NCBI GenBank assembly: GCA_018266795.1
Contig: JAFDZV010000012.1
Location: 186,001 to 250,000, forward strand
From: Bacteroidota bacterium
GTDB lineage: Bacteria; Bacteroidota; Ignavibacteria; OLB7
Direction: 5' to 3'
Length of the DNA: 64,000 nucleotides
Every line of letters begins with the position of its first letter. The stretch's first letter is position 1. The notes beneath the pieces are model-generated. The model saw nothing but the letters and a program-made list of their open reading frames with translations. It had not been told where the DNA came from and ran no database searches. A program made the translations under genes and the position numbers. Below, in pieces: positions 8,945-18,240 of the stretch.

Positions 8945-9490
8945 TTATCGAACTCCGGAAGCGTTGCCATTGTTCGCGGCCGGAGCGCCGCCAGCCGTTG
9001 AACCGGCATGCGTTGAATCTGTCCGTGCGGAGCCCGCCTGCGGGATGCCATCCTGCACCGTGCCCGTCCGTGCAGGCTGCGCCGCGGCAGGCATCTGCGT
9101 GCCGAGCTCCTGCGGCGGCATCGCCGGCTGCACCATGCCGAGCCGGCTCGAGGCGAGCGAGGTCACGCGATCCACGGACATCAGCCGGAGCAGTTCCGCA
9201 CGAAGCTGTGCATTGTCGTTCCGAACCGCGTCGTGCTCCGTCTCCAGCGATGATATCGTGCCCAACAGATCGTTGACGGCAATTGCGTTGGCGATGTAGA
9301 GAGTAGCCAGCACGGCTGCCACGAAGAGCATCGCAGCCGTCACCCAGCGCCGAAGGAACGGACGTACCACGCCGCCCTCCGGTACGGGCTCGCCTGCCGC
9401 GGCCGTGGAACGGAGTGGTTCGCCGTAGGCTTCGCCAACAGCGCCGCGCGCCATTGTGCGTCCGGTTGTCGACGTTGAAAACGTTGGCAT
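8945..9490 (-). CDS. ftsL: FtsL-like septum-site bitopic protein
   Basis: 181 residues lying between rsmH and ftsI, the standard position of ftsL. A cytoplasmic tail of about 48 residues precedes one membrane helix (VTAAMLFVAAVLATLYIANAIAV, about 50-72). A short coiled coil with leucine spacing follows (LLGTISSLETEHDAVRNDNAQLRAELLRL), then SVDRVTSLASSRLGMVQP, which resembles the FtsL/DivIC 'ia..rLGm..P' pattern. The last 60 residues are low-complexity (A, P, T, G) and extend beyond the usual length. The assignment rests mainly on synteny and topology, since FtsL sequences are poorly conserved. Confidence 0.8.
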   Translation of the reverse strand: MPTFSTSTTGRTMARGAVGEAYGEPLRSTAAAGEPVPEGGVVRPFLRRWVTAAMLFVAAVLATLYIANAIAVNDLLGTISSLETEHDAVRNDNAQLRAELLRLMSVDRVTSLASSRLGMVQPAMPPQELGTQMPAAAQPARTGTVQDGIPQAGSARTDSTHAGSTAGGAPAANNGNASGVR

Positions 9491-9493
9491 GGG

Positions 9494-10471
9494 TTAGTTG
9501 TCTACGGAGCGGCTGCCTGCATGGCCCGGCCGCTCGTCGATCACCCGCTCTGCAACACGGAGCTTGGCGCTGCGGGCTCGCGGATTGCGCTCCACCTCGC
9601 CTGCGGTCGGCACCAGGGGTTTGCGCGTCATGATCTTCAATCGTCGTTCCTTGCTGCATCGGCACACCGGAAACTCCGGCGGGCAGATACAGTCACGTTC
9701 TTCCTCGCGGAACTTCTCCTTGACAATCCTGTCCTCAAGCGAGTGATAGGTCAGAATTGCAAAACGTCCGCCGCGACGAAGCAGGGGAATGAATCCATCC
9801 AGCGCGCGCTCCAGCTCTCCAAGCTCATCGTTTGCTGCGATACGGAGCGCCTGGAATACGCGCGACAATGTCTTGATAAGGAAACGCTCGGGGATCACGG
9901 ACTCCACCGCCCCCCGAAGGTCCGCAGTGGTAGCGATTGCCTTCGCACTCCGCCTCCGCACAATCGCCCTGGCAATCGTCCATGCTGCCGGTTCCTCGCC
10001 GTACCGTCTCAGAAGCGTCGCAAGGTCTTCGGCGCTTTCATTGTTGACGATATCGGCGGCTGAGGATCGCCCGGAGTTCATGTCGAACCGCATATCCAGC
10101 GGCATCTCCTGGCGATAGCTGAGACCGATCTGATCGGAATCCAGTTGGCGGCTCGATACGCCCAGATCGAGCAGCACACCATCGGGAGCGATCCCCTCAC
10201 CGGCCAGCATCTCCACAGCCTGAGAGAAGTACGCCTGCCGCACAACGATGCCATGACCAAGCTCTTCGCCGAATCGTTCGCGTGCGTTCGCAATCGCCCC
10301 CGGATCGGCATCGAACGCGAAGAGACGTCCCTTGCCCCGGACGATCTCCAGGATCGCAGCAGCATGCCCTCCGCCGCCAAGCGTTCCATCCACATACGTT
10401 CCGCCGGCATCGTGAACCAGCATCTCCACTGTCTCGCGGAGCATCACCGGGATATGGTAGCTCCCGGCCAT
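9494..10471 (-). CDS. rsmH: 16S rRNA (cytosine-1402-N4)-methyltransferase RsmH (MraW)
   Basis: SAM-dependent methyltransferase that modifies C1402 in the ribosomal P site. The 325 residues show the SAM loop YVDGTLGGGGHAAAIL, the motif LLDLGVSSRQLD, GRFAILTYHSLEDRIVK, and the cysteine cluster CICPPEFPVCRC before the conserved ending of the family. It lies 3 bp downstream of mraZ and 3 bp upstream of ftsL, as in most dcw clusters. Confidence 0.97.
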   Translation of the reverse strand: MAGSYHIPVMLRETVEMLVHDAGGTYVDGTLGGGGHAAAILEIVRGKGRLFAFDADPGAIANARERFGEELGHGIVVRQAYFSQAVEMLAGEGIAPDGVLLDLGVSSRQLDSDQIGLSYRQEMPLDMRFDMNSGRSSAADIVNNESAEDLATLLRRYGEEPAAWTIARAIVRRRSAKAIATTADLRGAVESVIPERFLIKTLSRVFQALRIAANDELGELERALDGFIPLLRRGGRFAILTYHSLEDRIVKEKFREEERDCICPPEFPVCRCSKERRLKIMTRKPLVPTAGEVERNPRARSAKLRVAERVIDERPGHAGSRSVDN

Positions 10472-10474
10472 CGG

Positions 10475-10933
10475 CTAATGCGAACGCAGCCCCATTACCG
10501 ACTCGGCAACGGCAGCGTACGACTGGTTCCGCTTTCCCAGATACGTTTCAAAGATCTCAGGCGCCCAGATCTCGATGTGATCCATCGCGCCGAGAATCAA
10601 TGCCGTCTTCTCGATGCGCGCGAAGTCCGCCAACGACTTCGGAATCATGATCCTGAACTGCCTGTCCAGCACAACCTCGTCCGCCCAGTAGAGGAGCGTC
10701 CGTAGGAAGAACCGCTCCTGATCGTTGAACTGATTCAACCCCTTCAGATTCTCCTCGAACTTCTTCCACTCGTCCAACGGGTACGCATACACGCAGGGAT
10801 CGTCATCCGGGCCACGGGTGATCACGAACGTGTCGTTCGCCTCCGGCGCCATGCTCTTACGCATCTTCGCCGGAACGTTCACACGTCCCTTCGCATCCAC
10901 CGAGTATTGTTCGCGACCCTTGAAGAATGACAT
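10475..10933 (-). CDS. mraZ: Transcriptional regulator MraZ
   Basis: 152 residues with two SpoVT/AbrB-type half-domains, around YSVDAKGRVNVPAKMRK (residues 9-25) and VLDRQFRIMIPKSLADF (middle). MraZ forms ring oligomers that bind repeats upstream of the dcw operon and control it. A matching operator lies 26 bp upstream of its ATG, supporting autoregulation. Confidence 0.97.
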   Translation of the reverse strand: MSFFKGREQYSVDAKGRVNVPAKMRKSMAPEANDTFVITRGPDDDPCVYAYPLDEWKKFEENLKGLNQFNDQERFFLRTLLYWADEVVLDRQFRIMIPKSLADFARIEKTALILGAMDHIEIWAPEIFETYLGKRNQSYAAVAESVMGLRSH

Positions 10934-11357
10934 TGGACCCCTGCGAGGCTGGCGAGATTACCATAATCCCCCACTTTTACCCACTATCACAGCGCAAGAT
11001 AGTTTTTCGCCCCGGACAATGCCACTTAAAATCGCCTTTGTTTAAAATTTTTCTTGAACGGAGCCGCTTTCAGCTCCAGAATGCGGTGGTAGATAGTGGG
11101 GCATGTGAGGTGGGATATTATCTCGCCCATCGCTTTCGCCGGCAAATCCTGCTGCCAATCTGCCGCGCAAATGGGGCGTTTCACCATAATTCGGATGAAG
11201 AGAGGGGGCTGTGAACGCAGCTCAAGTATTGGTTGAAGATGAATCGCTGTCCGGTGGGTGAGGGTGGGGGAGCCGTGTAGAAACAGGTGCGTCAAATGGA
11301 GAGGGATGCGATTGCCGGAACCCTGTGGCGATCCCGGCCTGCTGCAAGCAACGGTGG
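10934..11357. other. Intergenic region between dnaX and mraZ
   Basis: 424 bp, more AT-rich than its surroundings near 11,020-11,060. It contains the MraZ box and presumably the dcw promoter. Open frames of 80-95 codons exist on both strands but lack coding character or recognisable motifs. Confidence 0.6.
10959..10983 (-). promoter_or_regulatory. MraZ-binding box (three direct repeats)
   Basis: Read on the minus strand: TGGGT-AAAAG-TGGGG-GATTA-TGGTA, three TGGG-type pentamers on a 10-bp period, the third degenerate. This is the known MraZ operator pattern. It sits 26-50 bp upstream of mraZ, where it should repress or tune the whole cluster. Confidence 0.85.
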
Positions 11358-13277
11358 CTACATGACAGTGGCTTCGAGGAGATCGATCATCCCTTTTACA
11401 TAGGGATGATCCACCCGGGCCTGGAGTCCGGATGCCTGAGCGGCCCGCGGCTTTTCCTGCTGGCGGGTCTGCATCGCTGCATTGATCGCTCCCTCGATTC
11501 CGAGCGGCGCCTGGAAGAAGCTCTGCAGTTTCTCCACCAGCACCTCGCGGCTCCGATTCAGGAAGGACATCTCGGTAGCATTCCCCACGTAGACACGGAG
11601 CGTATTCCCATAGATCTCAACCGGCTTCATCTCGCTGAGCACGGTGGCCAGCCCCTTGCGATCGTTGCAGAACTCGAGGAACTCGCTCCATCGCCTCTGC
11701 ACGTCGCGGAGCGCAGGCAGGCCTGCGGCAGCCGGCGCCGCCGCGACCTCCGCTCCTGCGGCCATCGTGAATCCGCCGGCGGAGACGGCTCTGGGCGCCG
11801 AACTCTGAGGGTCGTTGGTGTAGATCGGGTCACGCCCCGGCGTAACCGGAGCACTGGTCGGGAAGCTGGCCAGATCCTTCACGGAGTCGCGCTTCTCCTC
11901 CTTCGGCAGCAACTGCTCCTTCAGTGCCGCAGAATAGCTGGAGGGTGGCTCCGAGACCATTCCTCCCCGGCCGGCCGGCGCTGCATCACCGGCCGCAGCC
12001 CCCTGTAACGGAGCAGCAGGTGCCGGCGCCGCGGGTACGGCTCCGCCGGATGGCACGCCGCCGGATGGCACGCCGCCGGATGGCACGCCGTTGGATGGTG
12101 TGCCAGCAACCGGTCCGCCAGATGGGTGCTCCGGCAAGCGGTCTATCTTCTCGAGCAACTCCGCCAGGTTGACCGTGGCATCCATGGTTGCAAGCTGCAC
12201 CAGAGCAAGCTCCAGACGAAGACGCGGCTGCGAGGAGATTCGGATTGCCTGCTGCGCCGCCAGTGTAACATGAAGAGCGCGGATCATATCCCCCTGCTCC
12301 ATGGTCCGCGCCTCATCCTCGTAGCGCTCCAGATAGGTCTTCGCGGATTCGATCAGCCGAGCGGAGCCCGTGGCCAGCACCGTCAGGTAGTTTCGGAAGT
12401 GTTCGGCCAGACCGATCAGGAATTCCTGTACGTCGTAACCGTCACGCATGATCTGCTCAACGATGGCGAACGCCTCGGCCACCTGATGCGTGCGCATCAT
12501 ATCGGTCACGCGGAAGAAGAAGGCGTGATCGATAACGTTCAGCGCCTCGTTCGCCTGTGCGTACGTAACCGTAGTGCCGCAGAAGGAGGTTACCTGGTCG
12601 AAGATGGATTGGGAGTCGCGCATCGAGCCGTCTCCCTTGCGGGCGATCACCACCAGCGCGTCCTCGTCGATCTGCATCCCTTCCTGCTCCGCGATGTACT
12701 TCAGGCGGCCAACGATATCCGCGATCTGCATCCGCCGGAAATCGAACCGCTGGCAGCGGGAGAGGATCGTCGCCGGCACCTTGTGCGGCTCCGTGGTGGC
12801 GAAGACGAAGACGAGATGCTTCGGCGGCTCCTCCAGCGTCTTGAGCAGCGCATTGAACGCGGAGGTGCTGAGCATGTGCACCTCGTCGATGATGTAGAGC
12901 TTGTACTTTCCCCCCAGCGGCGGATACTTGGCATTGTCGCGCAGCTTCCTGACGTCCTCCACCGAGTTGTTGGAGGCGCCGTCGATCTCCACCACGTCCA
13001 TGGAACGCCCCTCGGAGATCTCGCGGCAGGTGCTGCAGACGTTGCATGGCTCGAAGTCCTCGCCGCGGTTCTCGCAGTTGAGCGCCTTGGCCAGGATGCG
13101 CGCCGTGGTGGTTTTGCCAACACCCCGCGGGCCGCTGAAGAGATACGCATGATGCAGGCGTCCCTGCCTGATTGCGTTCTTCAGCGTCTGCGTTACATGC
13201 TCCTGCCCCACAACGGAGTTGAACTCCGACGGGCGCCACTTCCGTGCTGTTACCTGATATTCCTGATGATCGGCCAT
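11358..13277 (-). CDS. dnaX: DNA polymerase III subunit gamma/tau
   Basis: Clamp-loader ATPase of the replicative polymerase. With the ATG at 13277 (MADHQEYQVTARKWRP) it is 639 residues. Walker A GPRGVGKTTT is at 49-58, then a zinc module of four cysteines (CENRGEDFEPCNVCSTC), Walker B DEVHML, and the sensor motif LSRCQRFDF. The C-terminal third has a proline/glycine-rich stretch encoded by a 15-bp tandem repeat at about 12,041-12,105 (VPSGG units), then a tau-like domain. I see no slippery A-run of the E. coli type, so a frameshifted gamma form is not evident. Confidence 0.96.
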   Translation of the reverse strand: MADHQEYQVTARKWRPSEFNSVVGQEHVTQTLKNAIRQGRLHHAYLFSGPRGVGKTTTARILAKALNCENRGEDFEPCNVCSTCREISEGRSMDVVEIDGASNNSVEDVRKLRDNAKYPPLGGKYKLYIIDEVHMLSTSAFNALLKTLEEPPKHLVFVFATTEPHKVPATILSRCQRFDFRRMQIADIVGRLKYIAEQEGMQIDEDALVVIARKGDGSMRDSQSIFDQVTSFCGTTVTYAQANEALNVIDHAFFFRVTDMMRTHQVAEAFAIVEQIMRDGYDVQEFLIGLAEHFRNYLTVLATGSARLIESAKTYLERYEDEARTMEQGDMIRALHVTLAAQQAIRISSQPRLRLELALVQLATMDATVNLAELLEKIDRLPEHPSGGPVAGTPSNGVPSGGVPSGGVPSGGAVPAAPAPAAPLQGAAAGDAAPAGRGGMVSEPPSSYSAALKEQLLPKEEKRDSVKDLASFPTSAPVTPGRDPIYTNDPQSSAPRAVSAGGFTMAAGAEVAAAPAAAGLPALRDVQRRWSEFLEFCNDRKGLATVLSEMKPVEIYGNTLRVYVGNATEMSFLNRSREVLVEKLQSFFQAPLGIEGAINAAMQTRQQEKPRAAQASGLQARVDHPYVKGMIDLLEATVM

Positions 13278-13430
13278 GATGCGAGCGTTCTCTCCGAGAG
13301 CTGCCAACGGTAAGGAGAGAAACATACGAAGAAAGGGAGGAGGTGCAAGGCGGGGAAGAATGAAGCGCGGCGGCGGTCATGCCCGGCACAGGGTTCAACG
13401 TACAGGCAGGTATGCCGAACGTTCTCGTTG

Positions 13431-13967
13431 TCAACGGCAGGAAAGCTCGCTACGCAGCCGCAGAGCCTTTGCCAGATAATGTTCGTACGACTCGTTGCCG
13501 CTCCAGTATCGCAACATGGTCGCAAAGAAGTGCTCCGCTTCGCCTGCGAGCACGCAGAGGAACTCAGCTGCCGGAAGCACGAAATGCCTGCCACCGTCGG
13601 CGCTGATTGAAAAGGCAAGCTGATCACCTCCCACAAGCTTGAAACTGAGACGGATTGGCTGATCGGGCATGGTGGATTCCGCCTCCCGATCGCGACGAAC
13701 CTTCTCAATCATATCGAGAAGGTAGCCCCACCATTGGTCGATGTAGTCATAGTATGTGGCATCGAGAATCGACTCGCCCCAATACGACAAGTGTATGAAG
13801 CCGCTGATGTGCCGTTCATCGAATGCTGCGAGCAGCGGCTCGATACGCAGAGCATCGTCCACCGGAATGAAATATGAATCAAGGTCTGCAAGCACCGGCT
13901 CGAAGAAGGTGATCTTTTTCCCGGGATGAAGAAGGTATGTGCGGATGTCGAAGGAGTTATTAGCCAT
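13431..13967 (-). CDS. Hypothetical protein, candidate immunity protein for the DUF4157 toxin
   Basis: 178 residues from ATG 13967 (MANNSFDIRTYLL); an in-frame start at 14015 would add 16 residues. It is acidic, soluble and rich in aromatics (SYWGESILDATYYDYIDQWWGYLL). It has no signal peptide and no motif I can name. It lies 160 bp downstream of, and in the same direction as, the DUF4157 protein with a toxin-like C-terminus, the usual place for an immunity gene. That role is inferred from position only. Confidence 0.75.
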   Translation of the reverse strand: MANNSFDIRTYLLHPGKKITFFEPVLADLDSYFIPVDDALRIEPLLAAFDERHISGFIHLSYWGESILDATYYDYIDQWWGYLLDMIEKVRRDREAESTMPDQPIRLSFKLVGGDQLAFSISADGGRHFVLPAAEFLCVLAGEAEHFFATMLRYWSGNESYEHYLAKALRLRSELSCR

Positions 13968-14127
13968 ATCTGCGAAAGAGCCTTTGCGATCGTTTCGTGA
14001 TGAGTCCAATCCCATACCGGCAAATCAGCCCAGCCATCGGACGCGCATCCATTCAGGTATTACTTTCGGTCCAATCGCGGCCTGAAGGCCGACTATCGCT
14101 TCGAAATCGAACCGATGCGCCGGCAAC

Positions 14128-17100
14128 TTAGTAAAACTGTCCGATGTGGCCGCTGTTGAATCCCACTGTATACTCAATACCATTATATGTACCCTTGATG
14201 GAGAAGAATTCAATCGGGCTACGCTTCAGCAATTCTTCCCTGTTCTGCTTCATTACTTCATTTACGATATCGCCGATATCTCCTGTTGTCATTTGGGGAT
14301 CGAGAAATGTCTGTAGTTTCTTGAACGACTCATCCCAGTATCGAGGATGGTGCCGTTCGAGAATATGCTCCAGATCGGACTTGGCGAGCAGATAGTTATT
14401 TCCGCCGACCTTGTAATATCGATTCTTGAATCGAGCCAGAGCACTCCGGAGCTGCGACTGACGAAGGCTTTTCGAGCCGAAAGCGCTGCGAATTTCATCT
14501 ATGATCTGCTGCTTCGATGCATCGCTAAGATTCTCAAGTACCTTTCCTGGCGCCCACAGCCGCTCGGTTGATTGTCCGGCGGCTTTTACTGTACTCGCCT
14601 GCTGTTTCACACTCTCGGCCACCTTCTTCGGATCAACCTCCAACGCCTCCTTCACCTCCTTCTCGTCAACCCCTGCGCTCTGCAACTCAACCTTGACTTC
14701 CTCCTTCACCTGAGGAACAACCTCTTCAACTTCATTGGCGAACTCATCGGCCGATTTGGTTCCAGCATTCACTGCCTTGCCGGCTTCCTCGAGTCGTTCG
14801 ACCAGGCGTTGCGCAAGCAGCATGCGCACGCTTCTGATGCTTGCTGCGACATCTGCAACCGCCCCGAATATCCCGATCACAAGCCATGCAATCTCCGGCC
14901 GTTCCTTCCGAAGTGCCTGGCTGGGGTCAAAGGCCGTGCCTGCTGCGGCCGAGTTGCGCTGATAGTCAACGTATTCATCCACGACGGATGCAACCGAGAT
15001 CGCCGTCAGCCCAAGACGCCCGAGAAGTGCCGTCAATCCTACACCGCGCGTCAGAATCACTGCGATAGCAGTCAACGCAATGGTCCCGATCGCCTTGAAT
15101 ATTCCGGCGATACGCACCCGGCGCATCTTTGCCTCCAAAATCATCCCCGCGGCAGACTGCGAACTGATGCCGTATCTCTTCATCGTGGTCGCCATCACCG
15201 GCTCGAGCGTCCAAATCATTTCTGGACTATCGTCCAGATTCTTACGTGTCTTGGCGATATCGTCCAACCGCTCATTCGCCACGTCTCTCAGATATTGCTG
15301 CGGCTCGTATGTGCGCGTGGAATACTTCACCTCTTCCACAAACTCAACCGGCTTGAGAGCCAGATGAGCGCCGGCATTTTCAACGGCATCAACCTTCTTT
15401 TCGGTAGTATTGTTGGGGTTCGGCACCAACATCACCGGGTCGATCGTCTCGTCAGCAAGAATTGGGAATTTATCCTGGAGTTTATCCATGATCTCCCGCC
15501 CTTCTTCTTTCGCTGCATCCCACTTGGTGAATTTCCACGTAACGTAGAGTGTGCCAGGCTGAAGTCCGCGCTTGTCGTCATCGCGTTCGCCACGATCGAT
15601 GGTCTCGCCGAGCTTGTTGCGCAGGGGATCGAGAGCATTGTATATATCAACAAATCCGCTCGTACTTGAATAACGCTGCAACTCGCTTCTTACTATTTTT
15701 TCACTGGCATCGAGCATTTCTCGCGCTGTTGCGACTGCATGCATCTGAAACAGGGCCAGGAAACGATCGCGCTGACGATCCAGATCCTGGTAGTCGTTGA
15801 AACCGGCCTCGCGCAACGCGGCTTTGAGTTGCTCCTCCTGATTTTGGATATCGTTCGGATCTATGAGAGCCTTTTCAATCCGGTCATATCGTTCGCCCGT
15901 TAGTGTCTCGAAGAGGTGCTCGATTTCAGCATCGCTCTTCCCGGGAACCGCCGGGCTGTTCTCCCGCACACACCGCGCAAGCTGCAGCCCGCTCTTCAGG
16001 GCCGGCTTGGCGTTCTCGCGCACTCCCTCCATCAGCCCGCGGAAGCCGCGCAGCCCGCGTGCAAGCGAGCGTACAAGCGCCCCCCGCGTGGAGCGCTCGG
16101 CGTCATGCTCCACCGAATCGGTGGCTGCAGGCTCCTCCGCCTCGGCATCGCGCTGCTGCAGCACGTGCGCCAGCTCGTGCGCAATCAGCCCTTCCCCCGC
16201 CAGTGTGCCCGGCCGGTACTCGCCGGCACCGAACACCACATCCCTCCCCACCGTAAACGCGCGCGCGTCCTCCCGGGCCGCGAGCGCGGCGCTTCGGGAG
16301 TCCGTATGGATACGTGCGTCGCCAACGTCTTCCCCCAGCGCCTCGCTCATACGGCTCCGCACGTCGGCGGGAAGCGGCTCCCCTTCGCCAAGCTGTTTGC
16401 GGACCTGCTCCAGATGATTTCGTGATTCGCCTGCCACCGCTCCGGCACCGAGGGTTTCGAGAGCAGCGGCCGCCGCCGGAGTTTCGGACCGCATCCGCTC
16501 CAGACGCGCCAGATAGTCCGAGCGGCGGCCGTCGGCAGAATCGATTATATCGTTCCACGATACGCCTGCTGGAAGCGAACGTGGAGCACCATTGGGAATA
16601 TCCCCGAGCGATCCGGTGCGGGCGAACCGCACCAGGCCCCGCTCGATGCGTGCGGCAACCAGCTCCACGTATCGCTCCGCCGTATCGGCGGCTGCGGCGT
16701 CCGGGATGTAGCGATGGATCGCGCGCTCCAGATGCGCCGCATTCTGCGATCGATAGTATCCGAACCAGTAGGCAATCCAGGGGCATCCCTGCGCCGTCCA
16801 GACCGTTCCCTTCAACGCCTCTTCCGCCCGTTCCAGCACCACGCGTTCCAGCCGGTCCAGGTAGTCGCCCCGGTACATCTGCCCCGGCCGGAGCTCATCA
16901 ACCCCATCCTCTATGATCAATCGTGCGGCGTGTACGGCGGGCCTGCCCGTATCAACCACTTGGTTCTCTCCCTTCTCGTCGAGCCCCCGGGCCCTACCAC
17001 CCTGTCGCACGGGCCGCATGCCTGCGCGAAGCGGGGCATCGTGCCGCCGCTCCTCGTTCTCTACCTCAGCGGGCTCCGGACGCCGCTGCGGAAGCACATG

Positions 17101-17181
17101 AACCGGAGGCGAGATGCGTCTGGGAGGCGGAGCCGAGGTGGTTTTCGAGGAGCCCGGACGCTGATTGTTGCTGGTGCTCAT
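14128..17181 (-). CDS. DUF4157 (eCIS-core) domain protein with toxin-like C-terminus
   Basis: 1017 residues from the ATG at 17181 (MSTSNNQRPGSSK). The disordered, proline/arginine-rich N-terminus is followed by a DUF4157 domain at about residues 260-345: LPADVRSRMSEAL, DARIHTD, FTVGRDVVFG and the metalloprotease-like HELAHVLQQ near 335. DUF4157 is associated with extracellular contractile injection system (eCIS) cargo. A helical middle follows, with hydrophobic segments (about 720-790). The last 110 residues look like a separate module (SDLEHILERHHPRYWD, then YNGIEYTVGFNSGHIGQFY), resembling polymorphic toxin C-termini, possibly a nuclease. No phage-tail-like structural genes occur in the window. 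Confidence 0.85.
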   Translation of the reverse strand: MSTSNNQRPGSSKTTSAPPPRRISPPVHVLPQRRPEPAEVENEERRHDAPLRAGMRPVRQGGRARGLDEKGENQVVDTGRPAVHAARLIIEDGVDELRPGQMYRGDYLDRLERVVLERAEEALKGTVWTAQGCPWIAYWFGYYRSQNAAHLERAIHRYIPDAAAADTAERYVELVAARIERGLVRFARTGSLGDIPNGAPRSLPAGVSWNDIIDSADGRRSDYLARLERMRSETPAAAAALETLGAGAVAGESRNHLEQVRKQLGEGEPLPADVRSRMSEALGEDVGDARIHTDSRSAALAAREDARAFTVGRDVVFGAGEYRPGTLAGEGLIAHELAHVLQQRDAEAEEPAATDSVEHDAERSTRGALVRSLARGLRGFRGLMEGVRENAKPALKSGLQLARCVRENSPAVPGKSDAEIEHLFETLTGERYDRIEKALIDPNDIQNQEEQLKAALREAGFNDYQDLDRQRDRFLALFQMHAVATAREMLDASEKIVRSELQRYSSTSGFVDIYNALDPLRNKLGETIDRGERDDDKRGLQPGTLYVTWKFTKWDAAKEEGREIMDKLQDKFPILADETIDPVMLVPNPNNTTEKKVDAVENAGAHLALKPVEFVEEVKYSTRTYEPQQYLRDVANERLDDIAKTRKNLDDSPEMIWTLEPVMATTMKRYGISSQSAAGMILEAKMRRVRIAGIFKAIGTIALTAIAVILTRGVGLTALLGRLGLTAISVASVVDEYVDYQRNSAAAGTAFDPSQALRKERPEIAWLVIGIFGAVADVAASIRSVRMLLAQRLVERLEEAGKAVNAGTKSADEFANEVEEVVPQVKEEVKVELQSAGVDEKEVKEALEVDPKKVAESVKQQASTVKAAGQSTERLWAPGKVLENLSDASKQQIIDEIRSAFGSKSLRQSQLRSALARFKNRYYKVGGNNYLLAKSDLEHILERHHPRYWDESFKKLQTFLDPQMTTGDIGDIVNEVMKQNREELLKRSPIEFFSIKGTYNGIEYTVGFNSGHIGQFY

Positions 17182-17474
17182 GGTGCAATCCCGATGGGAT
17201 GGAACAACGCGTTGTGCGTGGTGGCTGCCGGCGGCGCCGGCCGGCAGGTGGTATCGCTCACGGCCATGGTTACGCACATGCGGCGGTAGACGCGGAGCGA
17301 TGCGTTTGAACGGAAATGAATACGAACGTTGCGGCGATACGAACGGCGACAAATTAGGGCCGGGCATTGCCCGATGTCAAGCACGAATTGCGCTGTAAGA
17401 ACTTCATCTCGGCGCGCCGAGGAAGCTGACCGCCGAGGGGCGCAAGGCGGATGGCGCGTTCCCGGGTGGGGCCG

Positions 17475-17915
17475 CTAATCGCGCAGATACCAGACCCCAT
17501 CCACGCGACTGAACTCGATGGACCGGTGCGAATCGATCTTCTTTGGCAGCCTGAACGTAGCGATGCTTCCATCCTCGGTCATCGTCGGCTTCCTGCGCCG
17601 AATGCTCTTCAGCGCCTCGAGCACCATGTCCGCCTTCTCCATGCCGAACTGACGCGCCTTCGCGTCCATCTCCATTCCCTCCATCACCTTCGTTCTCTGC
17701 GACGGCTCGACAAATCGATCGAGGAAATCGCGATAGTGCTGCGACTCCAGCATTGCAATGCCGGAATCGATCGCCGCACGCAGATGCTCGAGGGAGGAAT
17801 CGCTCCGGACAACACGGCCACCGAACGGGGCAGCCTGCGCACGCGCCGACGGAATGCCAAGGCATGCCATGAGAGCAAGAGCAAGGGCGAGCAGGCTGAA
17901 CGACCGATTGATCAT
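17475..17915 (-). CDS. Secreted hypothetical protein
   Basis: 146 residues with a clear signal peptide (MINRSFSLLALALALMACLGIPSARAQA, cleavage near residue 26). The mature domain is small and mixed (DSGIAMLESQHYRDFLDRFVEP, then MTEDGSIATFRLPKK and FSRVDGVWYLRD). The closing 'dG.Wyl.d' pattern recalls small NTF2/DUF4878-like periplasmic domains, but I cannot assign a family. It stands alone, 293 bp from the DUF4157 gene. Confidence 0.8.
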   Translation of the reverse strand: MINRSFSLLALALALMACLGIPSARAQAAPFGGRVVRSDSSLEHLRAAIDSGIAMLESQHYRDFLDRFVEPSQRTKVMEGMEMDAKARQFGMEKADMVLEALKSIRRRKPTMTEDGSIATFRLPKKIDSHRSIEFSRVDGVWYLRD

Positions 17916-18240
17916 GACCGGATGAATTGTTGACGAGGTTGTTCATGCGGCAGAACGGCGCGGCATCACTGCATCCAATAGGTGGGCCGTTCCGCGGAGA
18001 GTGATTGCAAATATGCGGCTCCCGTTGCAATGCGTACAACTGGGAGCATCGCGCGGCAACACACAGCCGGGCATTTGGAGATCGCTCCCCCCTTCCGCTT
18101 ATTGCGATGCGAATCATTGTCGCAACAGAGATGTGCACGCAACGTCCACCTCGTACGTCATGACCCGGCGGGCGATCCGTATGGGGAATTTCATTGTCGC
18201 GTGAGACGGGCGCCCCGGCATCACACCTTCCAAGGAACTC
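17916..18240. other. Divergent intergenic region
   Basis: 325 bp between the secreted hypothetical gene (minus) and the ABC exporter (plus). It must contain both promoters, but I find no convincing promoter element, hairpin or small gene. Confidence 0.5.

Noticed and set aside
11026-11295. 89-codon minus-strand frame upstream of mraZ
   Set aside because: Overlaps the AT-rich promoter region, no motif, no ribosome-binding site; opposite-strand frames of similar length exist.
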